A stretch of DNA of 64,000 bases from the NCBI GenBank assembly GCA_012845835.1, contig JABAKD010000013.1, positions 8,161,128 to 8,225,127 of the forward strand, read 5' to 3'. Each line of letters opens with the position of its first letter. Position 1 is the first letter of the stretch. The translations under genes were made by a program, and so were the position numbers. Of the stretch, positions 34,549-45,843 are shown piece by piece. Below the pieces are notes generated by a model. The model did no database searches, had not been told where the DNA came from, and worked only from the letters and a program-made list of their open reading frames with translations. The DNA comes from Undaria pinnatifida (lineage: Eukaryota; Sar; Phaeophyceae; Laminariales; Alariaceae).

Positions 34549-37500
34549 ATGGTTGCGATGTCAAGATGCCTCGTGTTGCTCACCCTCATCAACCTCCAGC
34601 GTGAGACTGACCGCCGCCGTGTGCGCCCACTCTTTGTGCATGCCACGCAATATCTGCCCTGGTCTGGCCCGACAAAATGCCCCCGCTTGACGTACGCCCT
34701 AGGATTTCTATTCCGAAAGGCTACGAGGTACATGCGCGCGAACACTCATCATACATCTGTTTAGTCTTGATGTGTAATAATAAACGCGCGGCCGACGTAT
34801 CACGCAGCTTGAAAAGCGGAGTTCACTCAACCGATCGAACTCACAGCAGACATACAAGTACCAGATATTGAAAAAAATGAAAAACGTCAGCTGTGATTAC
34901 GAACGATTGAATGGTTGAAACTCAACTTTGCAAGCTGTGTGGTACATCTAGACTATGTTTCGCTAATATTATAGTTGTTGCAAAAAATTTACGGAAGGTC
35001 GTTCGCGCGTGTTATAAAACTATATGTTATATAAAAATTGAAAAACGTCAGCAGTGAGTTCGACCAGATATTTGAATATGTGCGGCGTTTGCAGGTATAA
35101 ATAGGCTGGAAGGAATGTTATCTACGGAGAAAGTGGAAGATAACACGGTGGAGCCCATATGCTTCAACAACTGTTCAGGGCGTGGGCGGTGTGTGGACTA
35201 CGCTTGCGAATGCGACGTCGGCTACGATGGCGACGACTGCAGCTTCTGTGAGTGGTCGCACGCAATTAATCGTCGTATTAGGGCACGCAGCAAGGGGTTC
35301 AACCAGCCAATCGTGTTTTGTCGCGTGTTGCCTGCCTGGTACTGCTGTTTTGCCTGCGCTGTGTTTTTCGGCAGCTCGCTTCTCATATACATAGCTCCTT
35401 TTTCACTGCAAAATATGTCCCTTGTTATTTCCTAATAATGGTTTGTCCCCAACAACGTTGGTGCAGTTGGAATTTACGAAGGAGGTTTTGACCGAGCAAA
35501 CCGTGTCATCCATGTTGCCTGTTGCCTGCGCTATGTTTTTTTCTAGTTGATTGCTGAATACCTCGTGTACAAAATGCGCCCACTGTTATAGCAAGAAACG
35601 TCACTCTAGCGTCGAGGTCCCATTATTATTTTGTCGTCACCATTGAGCACAGGCTACTGTTGGTTGACTCATGGGACTTATTGTTATGGCACCCGATCCT
35701 AAGCGCCTATTCTTCGACCGAATTTCTGCGTTATCCATGGCAAAACGAGCCTTCTTCTCTTGCTACGTGTACCCATGATAGCAATGGTGTGTGTTAAGGA
35801 ATTAGTGGGGTATTAGTCCGTTTGACCACTTGCAAAAGGTTAACCAATAGCTTACCCAAACTAAGCCTTATAACACTCTCCCCCCCTGAAACGGCGGGAT
35901 AGCAGGTCGGCCGAATATACGGCGGACCTCTGTCAATATCCAAGCCGTTTCATTCCCTGGGGATACCAGGGAGAGTATTTTTCAAGTTCGACATGGGGAA
36001 ACTCTGAAAAAGTTTATTATGATGGATGTGGGAGTTGAACCCACGACCCAAAAAACCCATGGTCTGTCGACGACGCCATTTGTTAAGGTTATTAGTGGGG
36101 CATTAGTCCGTTTGACCACTTGCAACTGGTTAACCAATAGCTTACCCAAACTAAGCCTTATAACACTCTCCCCCCCTGAAACGGCGGGATAGCAGGTCGG
36201 CCGGATATACGGGCGGACCTGTCAATATATCCAAACCGTTTCATTCCCTGGGGATACCAGGGAGAATATTTTTCAAGTTCGACATGGGGAAAATCTGAAA
36301 AGATTATTGTTGTGGACGGTGGGGATCGAACCCACGACCCAAAAAACCCATGGTCTGTCGACGACGCCATTTGTTAAGGAATTAGTGGGGTATTAGTCCG
36401 TTTGACCACTCGCAACTGGTTAACCAATAGCTTACCCAAACTAAGCATTCCATTGAATCTTGCTCGGCATATGATACGTACATACCCGAGATGCACGAGC
36501 TATGTCGGGAGGGGGGGCGTCTTGCCCATTCTCAGCGCGGGCGATCTAAAGCCTGTGGTTGTTGCCTGTTGCCTGCGATGTGTTTTTTGAATGATTGCTG
36601 CATACCAGGTACTAGTGCTAGTCACCTGGTATGTATAGCGATCGTAACAATATTTTTCGTGTCAATGCTCGTCGTGCGTACGCCAAATGCACAGGCTATA
36701 TCGAGGGGAGGGGGGTCCTACCCATCCTCAACGCGGGTGATCTAAACCTCACGTCGAATAATTTCCACGACACTCTACGTGGCGCGGGCAGAGCGATGGT
36801 CATGATTGCTACCGCACGATCTTGCCACCGCTGTATCCACCTGGAGATAGAGTACCAGGCAGCCCATGAAGATTTGAGGAATAGTAAGGTGCGCTTGTGC
36901 AAAAGGCACCCGCCACTCTGTAGCAAGAAACGCCAATTTGGTGTCGAGGCACAATATATTTTTTTCTTACCACCATCGAGCAAAAGGCCATCTTAAGGTT
37001 GTATTAACAGGTCTGCAGGATTAAGTATGGCGCCCGACCCTGAACACCTTTTTTACGTTCAAATTTCTTGTTGGTGGTGAGAAAATGAGCTTAATTTTGT
37101 TACGAACGGAACAAATAAAAACGGGCGTCCTCTCTATTCGAGATGGAGTGCCATTATTTCGTATGTCAGTGACCGTAGCAGACTCGTCGCAGATTTTGAA
37201 AAATAACATCTGACATCTGTAGCGCGCGCGGATTTTTCTACCGCGGCAGGTTGTCGTTGGCCGGATCGACGCCGATGTCGAGCGGGCGTTTCTCAGCGAC
37301 ATCCTGGGCGGATTCGAAGCTGCCGAACAACAGCCCCCATTAATCGCACTGTGGGTAGCTACGCGCAAGTCAAAGAAGCCCATACTCTATAGCGGTCCGC
37401 ACGAACGACATGCCATCGTCGAGTTCGTCCAGAAACAGTTGGGACCACCCGCTAGACAGCTTCAGACTGTCCCCGAAGTTAACGAATTTGTGAGGAGTCC

Positions 37501-40500
37501 TCATTTTGGGGCGAGCAAGACGCTATCCTCCGAGGTTACGACGGTGAGTGCCGTATAGGGCACTGCCAAGGTGCTCGCACACAGGTGTGCCCCCCCCCCG
37601 TTCAGTGGGTGGCGACTCGTCGAATACCTCATGGCGCTTCTCACTTGGTGCAAGCAATGTCTGCCTGGTCGTTGAAAACCCGACATGCTCCGTCCCAGCA
37701 GTGTAGGGATGCGAGGGTCCAATAACTATGGTCCTACGATTACGGCCACGCATGAATATCGAGTACACCTACCCCACGCGTGACCCGTTGTGACCTCTTG
37801 TTTGACTCCAAGGGGTCGTAGGAGACTTGCTCAACCCCGGATAAAGTTTTGACGAACGTACAAGCTGTAGCAAGTTTTATGAACGTGCTTCGTTTTAGTT
37901 GTAGGCGCACAGTTCTTGACTGGCCCGAAGAGACTCTGCCTTATGACTCCAGCAATGACGGCTGCGTGGACTACAACCATTTTTGTCTAAAGCAAAGCAG
38001 TAGACCTATATAGGAGGTGACCCTGGGGTGTAATCCTCTCGAATATAAGGACTCGTGTGATTTATGCTGTTCATCAATTCGGGGGAACGAATTGGCATCA
38101 TACAGAAAGCAGAAATAAACAAGAAGACAACATGCACTGTGGAACAAGGAGGTCAGGTGCCCAGTAGGCGTTGCAATAGTCTGCATTTGAAAATAGAATA
38201 TTACCGAATGAAGTACATTGAGCACGCCACTTCCGTCGTGGCGTTACTCCGCGGCCCTCCAATATATTTGCGAAAGGTGATTGGGTTCTTCTCAGATGCC
38301 GGCGAGATGGAGGAAGATGAGATGGAAGACTTCATGGACGCCGCGGTAAAGCTCATGATCCGGGTAAGATTGTTAGGATAACGTGTGTTTCATCTGTTGA
38401 GGCCTTTGCTAGACTCTAACTCGGACACGTCATACACCGTGACCCCAAAGGCGCACCATTCCAACAGCCTATACTTTCGCGTGGTTTGAACCACAACGAA
38501 GCTCATGCATAGAAGTATGATACTGTTGATTTTTCTCATGAAAACGACGGAGATGATCCATATTATATTAGGAGTTCCATTTATCGATGAGGAATTCATG
38601 TATGAGATGTATGGGGACACTTCTTTTTAGTAGGGAGTTCCATATTTTGATGAGGAATTCATGTATAAGATGTCAGGGGACACTTGTGCGGCACGAATGG
38701 GAGGTTTGTTTGTTGGATAATTTCCCTGCTTGGTTCGTCATGAGCTGTCACTCGACGGCCGGAAATACAAGAAATAGTTCAGTGTCACCGTCTTGAGTTA
38801 CCACCACGCGTTCCCCTGCCAGCTGCGTATACACTCCTGGAGATAAACAGATCGATCAACAAATACCAACAGTGCACCTCCCTGTCTTAACAGGCTGATA
38901 TTTACTTTGGTGTGGTGAACGACCCGTCAATTTGCAAGCACTTTAAGAAGATCGGCTGGATATCGAGGACATCAGAGGCAGTTCTCACCAGGTAATAAGT
39001 AAAAGGTAATGCGTGTATGGGCAAATATTTTCAATATGCCCGGCTGAGACAGCGACTACCTAATGCACAACCCGGGGTTCGAGTCCCCCTTGCATCCTTC
39101 TCTTCCATTTCTCTTGTTTATTGGAACTTCCGGAAGTGCTCACCTGAAATAATGCAACACACTTTGGACAATCAAGTGCCACAATCCCGTCTGTTCGGTG
39201 TAGCGCTGACTGAAGGGATTGCAAGCCTTGGGCAAATCCCAGGTTCAGGTTTAACAGCCAAACTGGCCCCTTATTGTGCTTTAGCTAGAGGTACACCATA
39301 CCCACTGAGCTAACGGTCAGCGCTGATAGCTAGCTCAGTGGTTATGGTGTGCATCTAACACCTGGTGCACCAGTGTTGTCCAGGTAAATACACACAACAT
39401 CACGCCGCCATCGCCATGCAACGCTACTTCTGTAGTGTCTATTCAAATAGTAATACAACTATAGCTGTCAATATCACTATCGTAAGGGCGCTTGCAACAT
39501 TGACCTTATCAGGTCAGGACTGCTTCGGGTGCCGAGTTTGAGCTTATGGACGCTGCTCGAGAACAACGTATCTGTCGCAGATTGGATAATCAAGGTACGA
39601 CATTAGCGAAGCAGCGAGGGGTCTAGACCTTAATGTTACGCACTGCTGTTGATTGGCATTGTTTTGGTCACAGGTCTAATTGGTAACATCTTTCATGCCT
39701 AAAGTCACCGGATTCTGGATTTCAATAATTTACTATGTGGATAGTATGAGTGAAACAAGCAACAAGCGCTAAACGTTGTCAGATGGGAAGTTGCATGTCT
39801 ATCAGCTTGGCTTTTTATAACTGCGCGCCAAAAAATCTCGAAGCAGACCTCTTGTATGCGATCTTTAAATCGTTACCAGCAAGTCGTTAAATCCCCGGTT
39901 CTCATTCTGCCAGGAAAGTGTGCCTATTGTCGGGCGATTAACAAACGCAAACTTCGCGCAGTACGAGCGGACTCACTTGCCAATGCTCATCATGTTCCTT
40001 CAACTTCGAGGTGGGTGCTCGTTTGCTCTGGTGCGTTTCGGTATACGCTATAAATCGATTTCGAAGCTTAGCTCCGGCCGGTCTCACCCGGGACAGCCCA
40101 TGCAATACTGTCCCCGTATCCTTTAATTTTAGCTATACTATGCTGTGTCACTGCTGCTTAGGCATGCTTGTCTACCCCTGATACCTTTCAGTTCCCAACG
40201 AATATCCTTTCCTTGGGTTTCACGCGGCCGCTGGAAACACATCATCAGGTTACTCCGAACCAAGCTTAGCTTCTCGTATCGGCGGCGAATCTGGTGGAGT
40301 ACCCAATGACGACCTCATCACAGAGCTCAAGGAGGTTGCGATAGAGCATGTGAGGGATATTTGTTACCCCCTCCTCAGCGGAATGCACAGTCTGTCGCCT
40401 TCGTTCCCAGCCGCCTCAGTCATGCCTTCGATACCACGAGGATTTATAATCAATTTGAAAAACCTATGCCAGAATCCAGAAACGAAGAAGTGCTCCCTTT

Positions 40501-43500
40501 GACCGTTCTGAACGTTATCGCAGAGGGGCCGTATATGCTGCGTTTATGCCGACGGAATAGCTTTCTCGGACGGTATGAAGACCTTAGGCTTATTTGGTGA
40601 GTTGACCTACCAGGCATGACAGGAAACGTAAGATAAGTTCTATTTGCTACGGCTCGGCATTCATCTTCAAAGTAAGGTAGGTGTTAGAAATAGGTACTCC
40701 GTCATCTAATTTGTCAATGGCCTGTATCAACGGCCGTCTCAGTGCTTGTTATACTCTCTCCACCAAGGGGGCGTGTTATAAATAGGTACTCAGTGATCAA
40801 TGTACCGATGGCCAATAGCGATGGTGGTTTCAGTGTTGTTACCTCCATCGAGGGGGCGTGTTACAAATAGGCACTCGGCGATCTTTTTCTCGATGGTCAT
40901 TAGCAACGGTGATCTCAGTGTTATTGTCAATTAGACCTATGTATCGAGCAGTGATCGGTATCCATCGGTCATCCACAACCAAATTTAATATTGGCTTTTA
41001 TTTGCGATACAACTCGGCATTGGTCTTCAAAGGAGTGTGACGAGCACAAGACACGTGCTACGGTAGAAGTAGCACTTTTTGGCCGTTTTGTTTACGACGG
41101 ATGGGGCTCCTCAACTAACTGAGGAAGTACCCAATCCTGTTGAAACACCGTTCGTGTTTTACGATAGTATTATTTGAATATCTAGTACATGGTACATTCT
41201 TTGTTCATCGGTTGTACATTCCTTGTTTCTCAAATTCAGTTTCTGTGCGGGATACGGAGCTCCCCAGGGGAGGTGGCTCAGACGAAATAGGTGCAACCTT
41301 ACCGCAGCATACGTCACAAGAGATACACACCAAAAATGCACGCCACACATGCTTCCGCTTCATGTCGTTAATGTTATCGTTAATATCGACCCAGGTGGTC
41401 ATGAGCGCCTTCCACAAGTGGCATTCAACGACTTCTCGGGTGGTCGGCAACTACCTTTTCCCGAGGAGCTCCCGATGAATCGCGAGACTCTCTTACACTT
41501 CGCTGCCGCATTTTTAAGTGGACGTCTGCAATCATCTCTAGATGTCCGAAATGCAATGGTAGTATCTCGGCCATTTAGTACGCACAACACTGCACAAAGA
41601 AAACAGAAACGTCTCCCTCTGGCAGAAGTTCGAGGGGTATCGGAGCGGTTCAAGTCAAAGGATGCTATAGTACAGGCAAGTTAAAAGGTGAAATGGTTTA
41701 AATAAGCCACAGGATGCGATCGAACAGACAAGTCAAATAATGCGATACTGCAAGCAAGCGGTCCCGTTTCCAGTTCGACTTTGCCGCCAATAGAACAGCG
41801 TTTTCCCCCAGAGATGTACACAGCCGAGACCAAGCCTTGGCAGATTGCACGACGTCTCCATGACCCATCGCACGGTCAAAAACTCATATATCACAATGCA
41901 ACGATTGACCGTTCTATGACTATCGTTGTGTTTCTGTTGTATATGGTCAGGTGACTAGGGAAACCTTTACGCAGGTGGCACTGGAAAGCGACAAGGACGT
42001 ATTGCTCATGTTTCACTCGGAGGTATGCAAGACGCTCGACTCTTCTGTTGCCCTTGCCATTGTAATCTTGCGATGTGCGAAACTTATTTTCCCCTGACAT
42101 TCCAGCCGAAATTTCCGCCAATATTTCTACACGGTTGCATTGATGACAAAGCTTACCGTCGAGGAGCCACAGTCGATGTAGGAGGTAAGATAATAACATC
42201 ATGTTCAAGATCAGAAGCAACTGGCAATGTGCTGCGTTTATGATGTACCGTGCGATGCTGCTTTTTCCGTGAGGACTTAACAGGTCGTATACAATCGGAC
42301 GGGGTTAGGGTGCAGAGCCTCCGAGACTCGTCCGCATAAACCAGATGTATACTGGTAGCTATGTGGTGACGAACATGCAATCATCACATGAACGTTAACC
42401 AACCCCTTCATCGACCACGCGTGCACCGTGCAACACAGGATTGTGAGAGATGCAGCAATATGGTTCCCTACTACAAGGTGAATGAATCACAAATAGTTCT
42501 AAGATTCATATATTCCGTTCCTACAAAATATACAGGAATGGAACAGGTGGTAGTTTCACAAGCCACAGCAAATCTTCTCGTCGTTTGCGCGGCATGGCTG
42601 TATACCGTGACGTTCCCTAAGTTAGAACTGCACACACTTTTGGGGGGCAATCAACTCGGACTCACGGGATAAAGTAACTTGGAAGTAGAGTGGGATATTT
42701 TTTGGCGTTTTTGAAAGGGTCGACGGCCCCTTCTTCGAGGTAAATGAAAGCGTACGCTCACCCAGATTTGTTGTAACGAGGGAAAAATAAAACGTTGCCG
42801 ACGCGAAAGGGCTATAACCCGACTATCGTACAAAGTATTGCGTTTGGTGGGCATCTGGTGCGAGTTGAGCGTGTATTTCAGTCCACGGCGTATCCACAGG
42901 CTGAGGAGGAGATGCTCGTCTTTTTCTTGGTCTTCGTGTTTGTCCTCATGTTGATATTGAAGCGTGTGGGCGAGCGGTTTCAAGACTTGGATATATCTTC
43001 TGTTCTGATCGCTGCGATGGACGTCACGAACGAGAGTCCACCCCCGGAACTACCGATCACATTCGCCACGCTTCCGACCATCGTTCTGCTAACGGCCGAT
43101 GACAAACGTCCACCATACAGGTACGATTTGTTTTTGTTAGAGATACGCAATGATGTTGAGAGATGCGACACTGAGTGATAGCTCACTCAGAAGCAATCAG
43201 CTTCTATTAATAGTAGTCAGTGCTGACTGTTGACTCCGTAGTTAATGTGCCGTGTTGCCAACACAACCACAACTACAACCTGGAGTCCGCTTGGATTGAG
43301 CTGGCTGCTAGCACAAAAGTAGTTGGCTGCTATCTCAGTAGCTACGGTGTATATTTGGCAGGAACGACCCGCCACCTTTACGAGGGCTAACTAAGAACCT
43401 TCGGGTATTGTCCCACTTGTTTCCGGTTAATGGTTTTCCTCACAAGCACAATTTGTGGCTCGAACCATTCTCTACCTGACGCTTGCTCTTACGGACGGTC

Positions 43501-43762
43501 AATACGCGCCTTGTTCTTGCCGCACCGGTTTTCCCTCTTACCTAGATACTTCTCTGGCGTGGGCAAGGTGGGGCCATTGATGAGGTGGCTTCAGGAGCAC
43601 GCTTCAACGAGGTTCGAGCTACCTGTACTCCCACACCTTTCAGAGGCAGATAAACCTCTTTTCCGCGAACAGGTCCGGGAGAGGCAAAAACAGCACACCA
43701 AGAATTCAGCGAGCAGCCGGCGAGAGTATGACTCGTTGGTTGCCGCTGCCGATGTGGAATGA
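34549..43762 (+). CDS. Secretory EGF-like/protein disulfide isomerase-like protein, fourteen exons
   Basis: Exons: 34549-34600, 35095-35247, 36695-36888, 37250-37489, 38277-38363, 38894-38991, 39880-40010, 40192-40349, 40524-40596, 41395-41675, 41951-42022, 42439-42477, 42963-43120, 43546-43762. All phases agree; product 650 residues. A signal peptide (MVAMSRCLVLLTLINLQ) is followed by an EGF-type module (residues 40-66, six Cys, CECDVGYDGDDC). Then comes a thioredoxin-like domain with LTSNNFH and CHRC (112-115), b/b'-like regions (VIGFFSD, YFGVVNDPSICKHF, VGRLTNANFAQY, LPMLIMFL, PQVAF...LPFPEEL) and a second thioredoxin domain with SDKDVLLMFHSE, DCERC (515-518) and cis-proline TLPTIVLL. Normal PDIs have W-C-G-H-C; both CxxC sites here lack the Trp and the Gly-His pair, so redox properties may differ. 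The C-terminus is charged and ends DVE, not KDEL. Predicted site is the ER or secretory pathway. Intron 10 is GC-AG. Confidence 0.85.
34868..35010 (+). repeat. Dispersed repeat TTGAAAAACGTCAGCTGTGA, in PDI intron 1
   Basis: Shares AAAACGTC.GCTGTGA, GATTGAATGGTTGAAACTCAACTTTGCAAGCT and GTGGTACATCT with 11685-11820. Shorter copies are at 10165-10225 and 35035-35065, and an inverted copy is near 45155-45195. Unit is about 140 bp in the two long copies. Confidence 0.65.
35799..36450 (-). repeat. Tandem repeat of about 290 bp with a tRNA B-box-like motif, in PDI intron 2
   Basis: Two full units (about 35799-36083 and 36084-36376) and a partial third (36377-36450). Each has TTAGTGGGG.ATTAGTCCG, GGTTAACCAATAGCTTACCC, CCCCCCTGAAACGGCGGGATAGC and CCTGGGGATACCAGGGAGA. 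The full units end ...CGAACCCACGACCC and CATGGTCTGTCGACGACGCCA. On the minus strand the latter reads GGTCGTGGGTTCGATCCCCA, a tRNA B-box-like word, so the unit is probably a tRNA-derived SINE that was tandemly amplified. Confidence 0.7.
36475..36570 (+). pseudogene. Decayed duplicate of PDI exon 3 start
   Basis: GATGCAC.GAGCTATGTCGGGAGGGGGG, CCCATTCTCAGCGCGGG and CGATCTAAA align with the acceptor and first about 60 bp of the functional exon at 36685-36755. In this copy the acceptor AG is lost (CACGAGC instead of CACAGGC) and similarity ends before the thioredoxin motif. The intron sequence following exon 3 (36885-37070) also resembles 35560-35730, so a block around exon 3 was duplicated and then decayed. 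Confidence 0.55.
38568..38700 (+). repeat. Tandem duplication of about 63 bp in PDI intron 5
   Basis: GGAGTTCCAT, GATGAGGAATTCATGTAT.AGATGT and GGGGACACTT occur twice in the same order, from about 38570 and 38634. Confidence 0.7.
39190..39370 (+). repeat. Dispersed SINE-like repeat with inverted tRNA A-box-like words (copy 2)
   Basis: Colinear with 3918-4085: AAGCCTTGGGCAAA, GTGCTTTAGCTAGAGGTACACCATACCCACTGAGCTAA, then the inverted counterpart TAGCTCAGTGGTTATGGTGTGCATCTAACA. About 100 bp upstream (39070-39095), GGGGTTCGAGTCCCCC resembles a tRNA B-box. Lies in PDI intron 6. Confidence 0.6.
40675..40940 (+). repeat. Three-copy tandem repeat, unit about 90 bp, in PDI intron 9
   Basis: TTA.AAATAGG.ACTC.G.GATC, then GATGGCC/GATGGTC, then TCAGTG.TTGTTA and AAGGGGGCGTG/GAGGGGGCGTG recur three times from 40680 to 40935. 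Confidence 0.7.
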
Positions 43763-45843
43763 ATGAACCCCTCCTCTATCTTCATTGCAGTTAACTGTAT
43801 GAACGCCGACATATTGGACCTCGGAACCGTAAGACACCCGATGGTAGATCGAGATATGCTTGTTCTCATCGACGCAATGTGGGCAAAGTGTTCTCAAATG
43901 GCAGCCGCGCCGGCAGCCGCCTGTTTTGGCTGTGGAGGTGCTGAAATGCCTATCTGTTACTGCAGTAGTGGTAGCGACGGAGCTAAAGCCCCAGAGACCG
44001 ACGAAGCTCACGTTTGGTATGGACACATACGTTATTTGTGCATCCATTTCTCTGTGCATCGACGCTCAAAGTTGTTGCCACTTACTTAAATTTTATACGA
44101 AATAGAATGTCAGCAACACGGAACTGATGGCGCTGGTTGGCCGTAATGATGTCCATGCGACCGTGACTACGGTAGGGGGGGCACCCGTTTTTCACTGCCA
44201 TATGGACCACTTGTCCGAGTGACTACCTCACTGACAAACATACTTCAGGCTATCTAATATTGATGACACTATATACTGTTTGTACAAGACGGCAAAGCCG
44301 TCAAGAAGATTTTGTGTAATAATGATTTAATTGACAAACGAAATCAACATTATTAGTGTGATATTTTCTATTTCTTACTGCAATGGATAGTAATTTTCGC
44401 GTGTCACTTCTCACGTTAATGTCATCTTCACGGTTCATTGCAGGATTGATACATATTATTTTACTCCGAGTATTATTAATAATATTACTACCCTGGTATT
44501 GATTAGGTTTGCCTCATGAAAACTTCACAAAAACAGGCGACCGGCGGTGTTGTATTACTCGTTCATGTGACATTTACTATTTCTCTGCAAAGGATAATTA
44601 TTTTCGTGCTCTCACGTTAATGTTATCTTCACCGCTCATTGCAGGATTGATGTCCACTATTATTTACTATTGATTAGGTTTTGCCTCATGAAAAGCTTTC
44701 TAAAAACAGGCGACCGGTGACGTTGTTAAAACAATTTTATAACTTTTTAATGTATAATCGGAGCTTACTGTACGCGTGGTGCTAGGTCTAGGCGATGGTG
44801 GGGGTCGCGGGGAAGGAGGGGACGGGGGGAGGTTAATTCGAACTTACTTGAAGACCAAACAACACGGCAATTTAATTGGAGCTACTACTACTGCATGTAT
44901 TATAATATTTCTCGCCGAGGGCGACCTCTCGACGGACAAACATGGCCAAACCCCCACTTCTTCCTACTTTTTGCATCATCGGGGTGAAAAAAAAATGACT
45001 GCACACAGCCTTCTTAGTTAATTTCTATCTTGCACGTTGGCCCACAGACTTAACCCGGCCCCGCCGCGTGTTTCGTAGGCATTTCCCCCAAGATAATCAG
45101 CGGGCCGAAAGGCAGGCCTCAACCAATCAGACACACCGATAATATTAATGCAAATGAGTTTCAACCATTCAATCGGTCGTACTCACAGAGACCTGATGTC
45201 TTTTTCTAAAAAATAGGTGCTGCTGTCGACAACACCATCATACAATTTTTTTGTAAGTGACCTTTGTTTTTATTTATACTTTCCAGCTTCTGGACAAGCC
45301 GTGGTCACAGGTGTCATCCGTTGTCCCCCCCCGGTTCTTGTTTTCAATTTTTACCTCGCATCTATTAATAGGGTTCAGCAATCCCACAACAATGACTGCT
45401 CGTCGATTTTTCATCGCGTGAGTTTTGCTAACTCACGCTCTCGCGCTTTCCTCAAGTCAAGTTATGCACAAGAACAATCCTCACGAATTTATACAAGTAT
45501 AAGTATGCACTCGGGGCACTCGAAGTCTCGAAACTGACCTACACCAGGCTTGAGGACAACCTGATACGCCACTGGGGCGACCGGTTGTACACACTGATAT
45601 AATTGATACAGGGGGCACGTGTAGTAAGAAGTACCCCCATACGAGGGCGAAATTTCGCGCAACCTCGAGGGTCGTTGTATCATGTAGCAGCCTCCGTCTA
45701 ATCGAGTGCGTACGGGAAGGCAATCCAAATCTCCATGAACTCCCGACAGCAGCCAGCAGCCCGCAACGAGCAACGAACAAGCCGTCACATAGTAGCAGTG
45801 CATAGCTCTGTTCTCGCTGATCATTCCTAGCAGAGCAGCAGTC
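43763..45843. other. Intergenic stretch with two tandem repeat units at 44345-44725
   Basis: Follows the PDI stop. At 44345-44560 and 44560-44725 the words TATTTCT.TGCAA.GGATA, CTCACGTTAATGT.ATCTTCAC, TCATTGCAGGATTGAT, ATTGATTAGGTTT and ACAGGCGACCGG.G recur in order. A dispersed repeat shared with 28805-28965 lies at 45245-45425. No exon chain was found. A 108-codon open frame directly follows the PDI stop in the same frame but has no recognisable domain. Confidence 0.5.

Noticed and set aside
43763-44089. 108-codon frame directly after, and in frame with, the PDI stop codon
   Set aside because: Could suggest stop readthrough, but the translation (Cys/Ala-rich, no domain) looks non-coding, and the PDI C-terminus before the stop is already complete.
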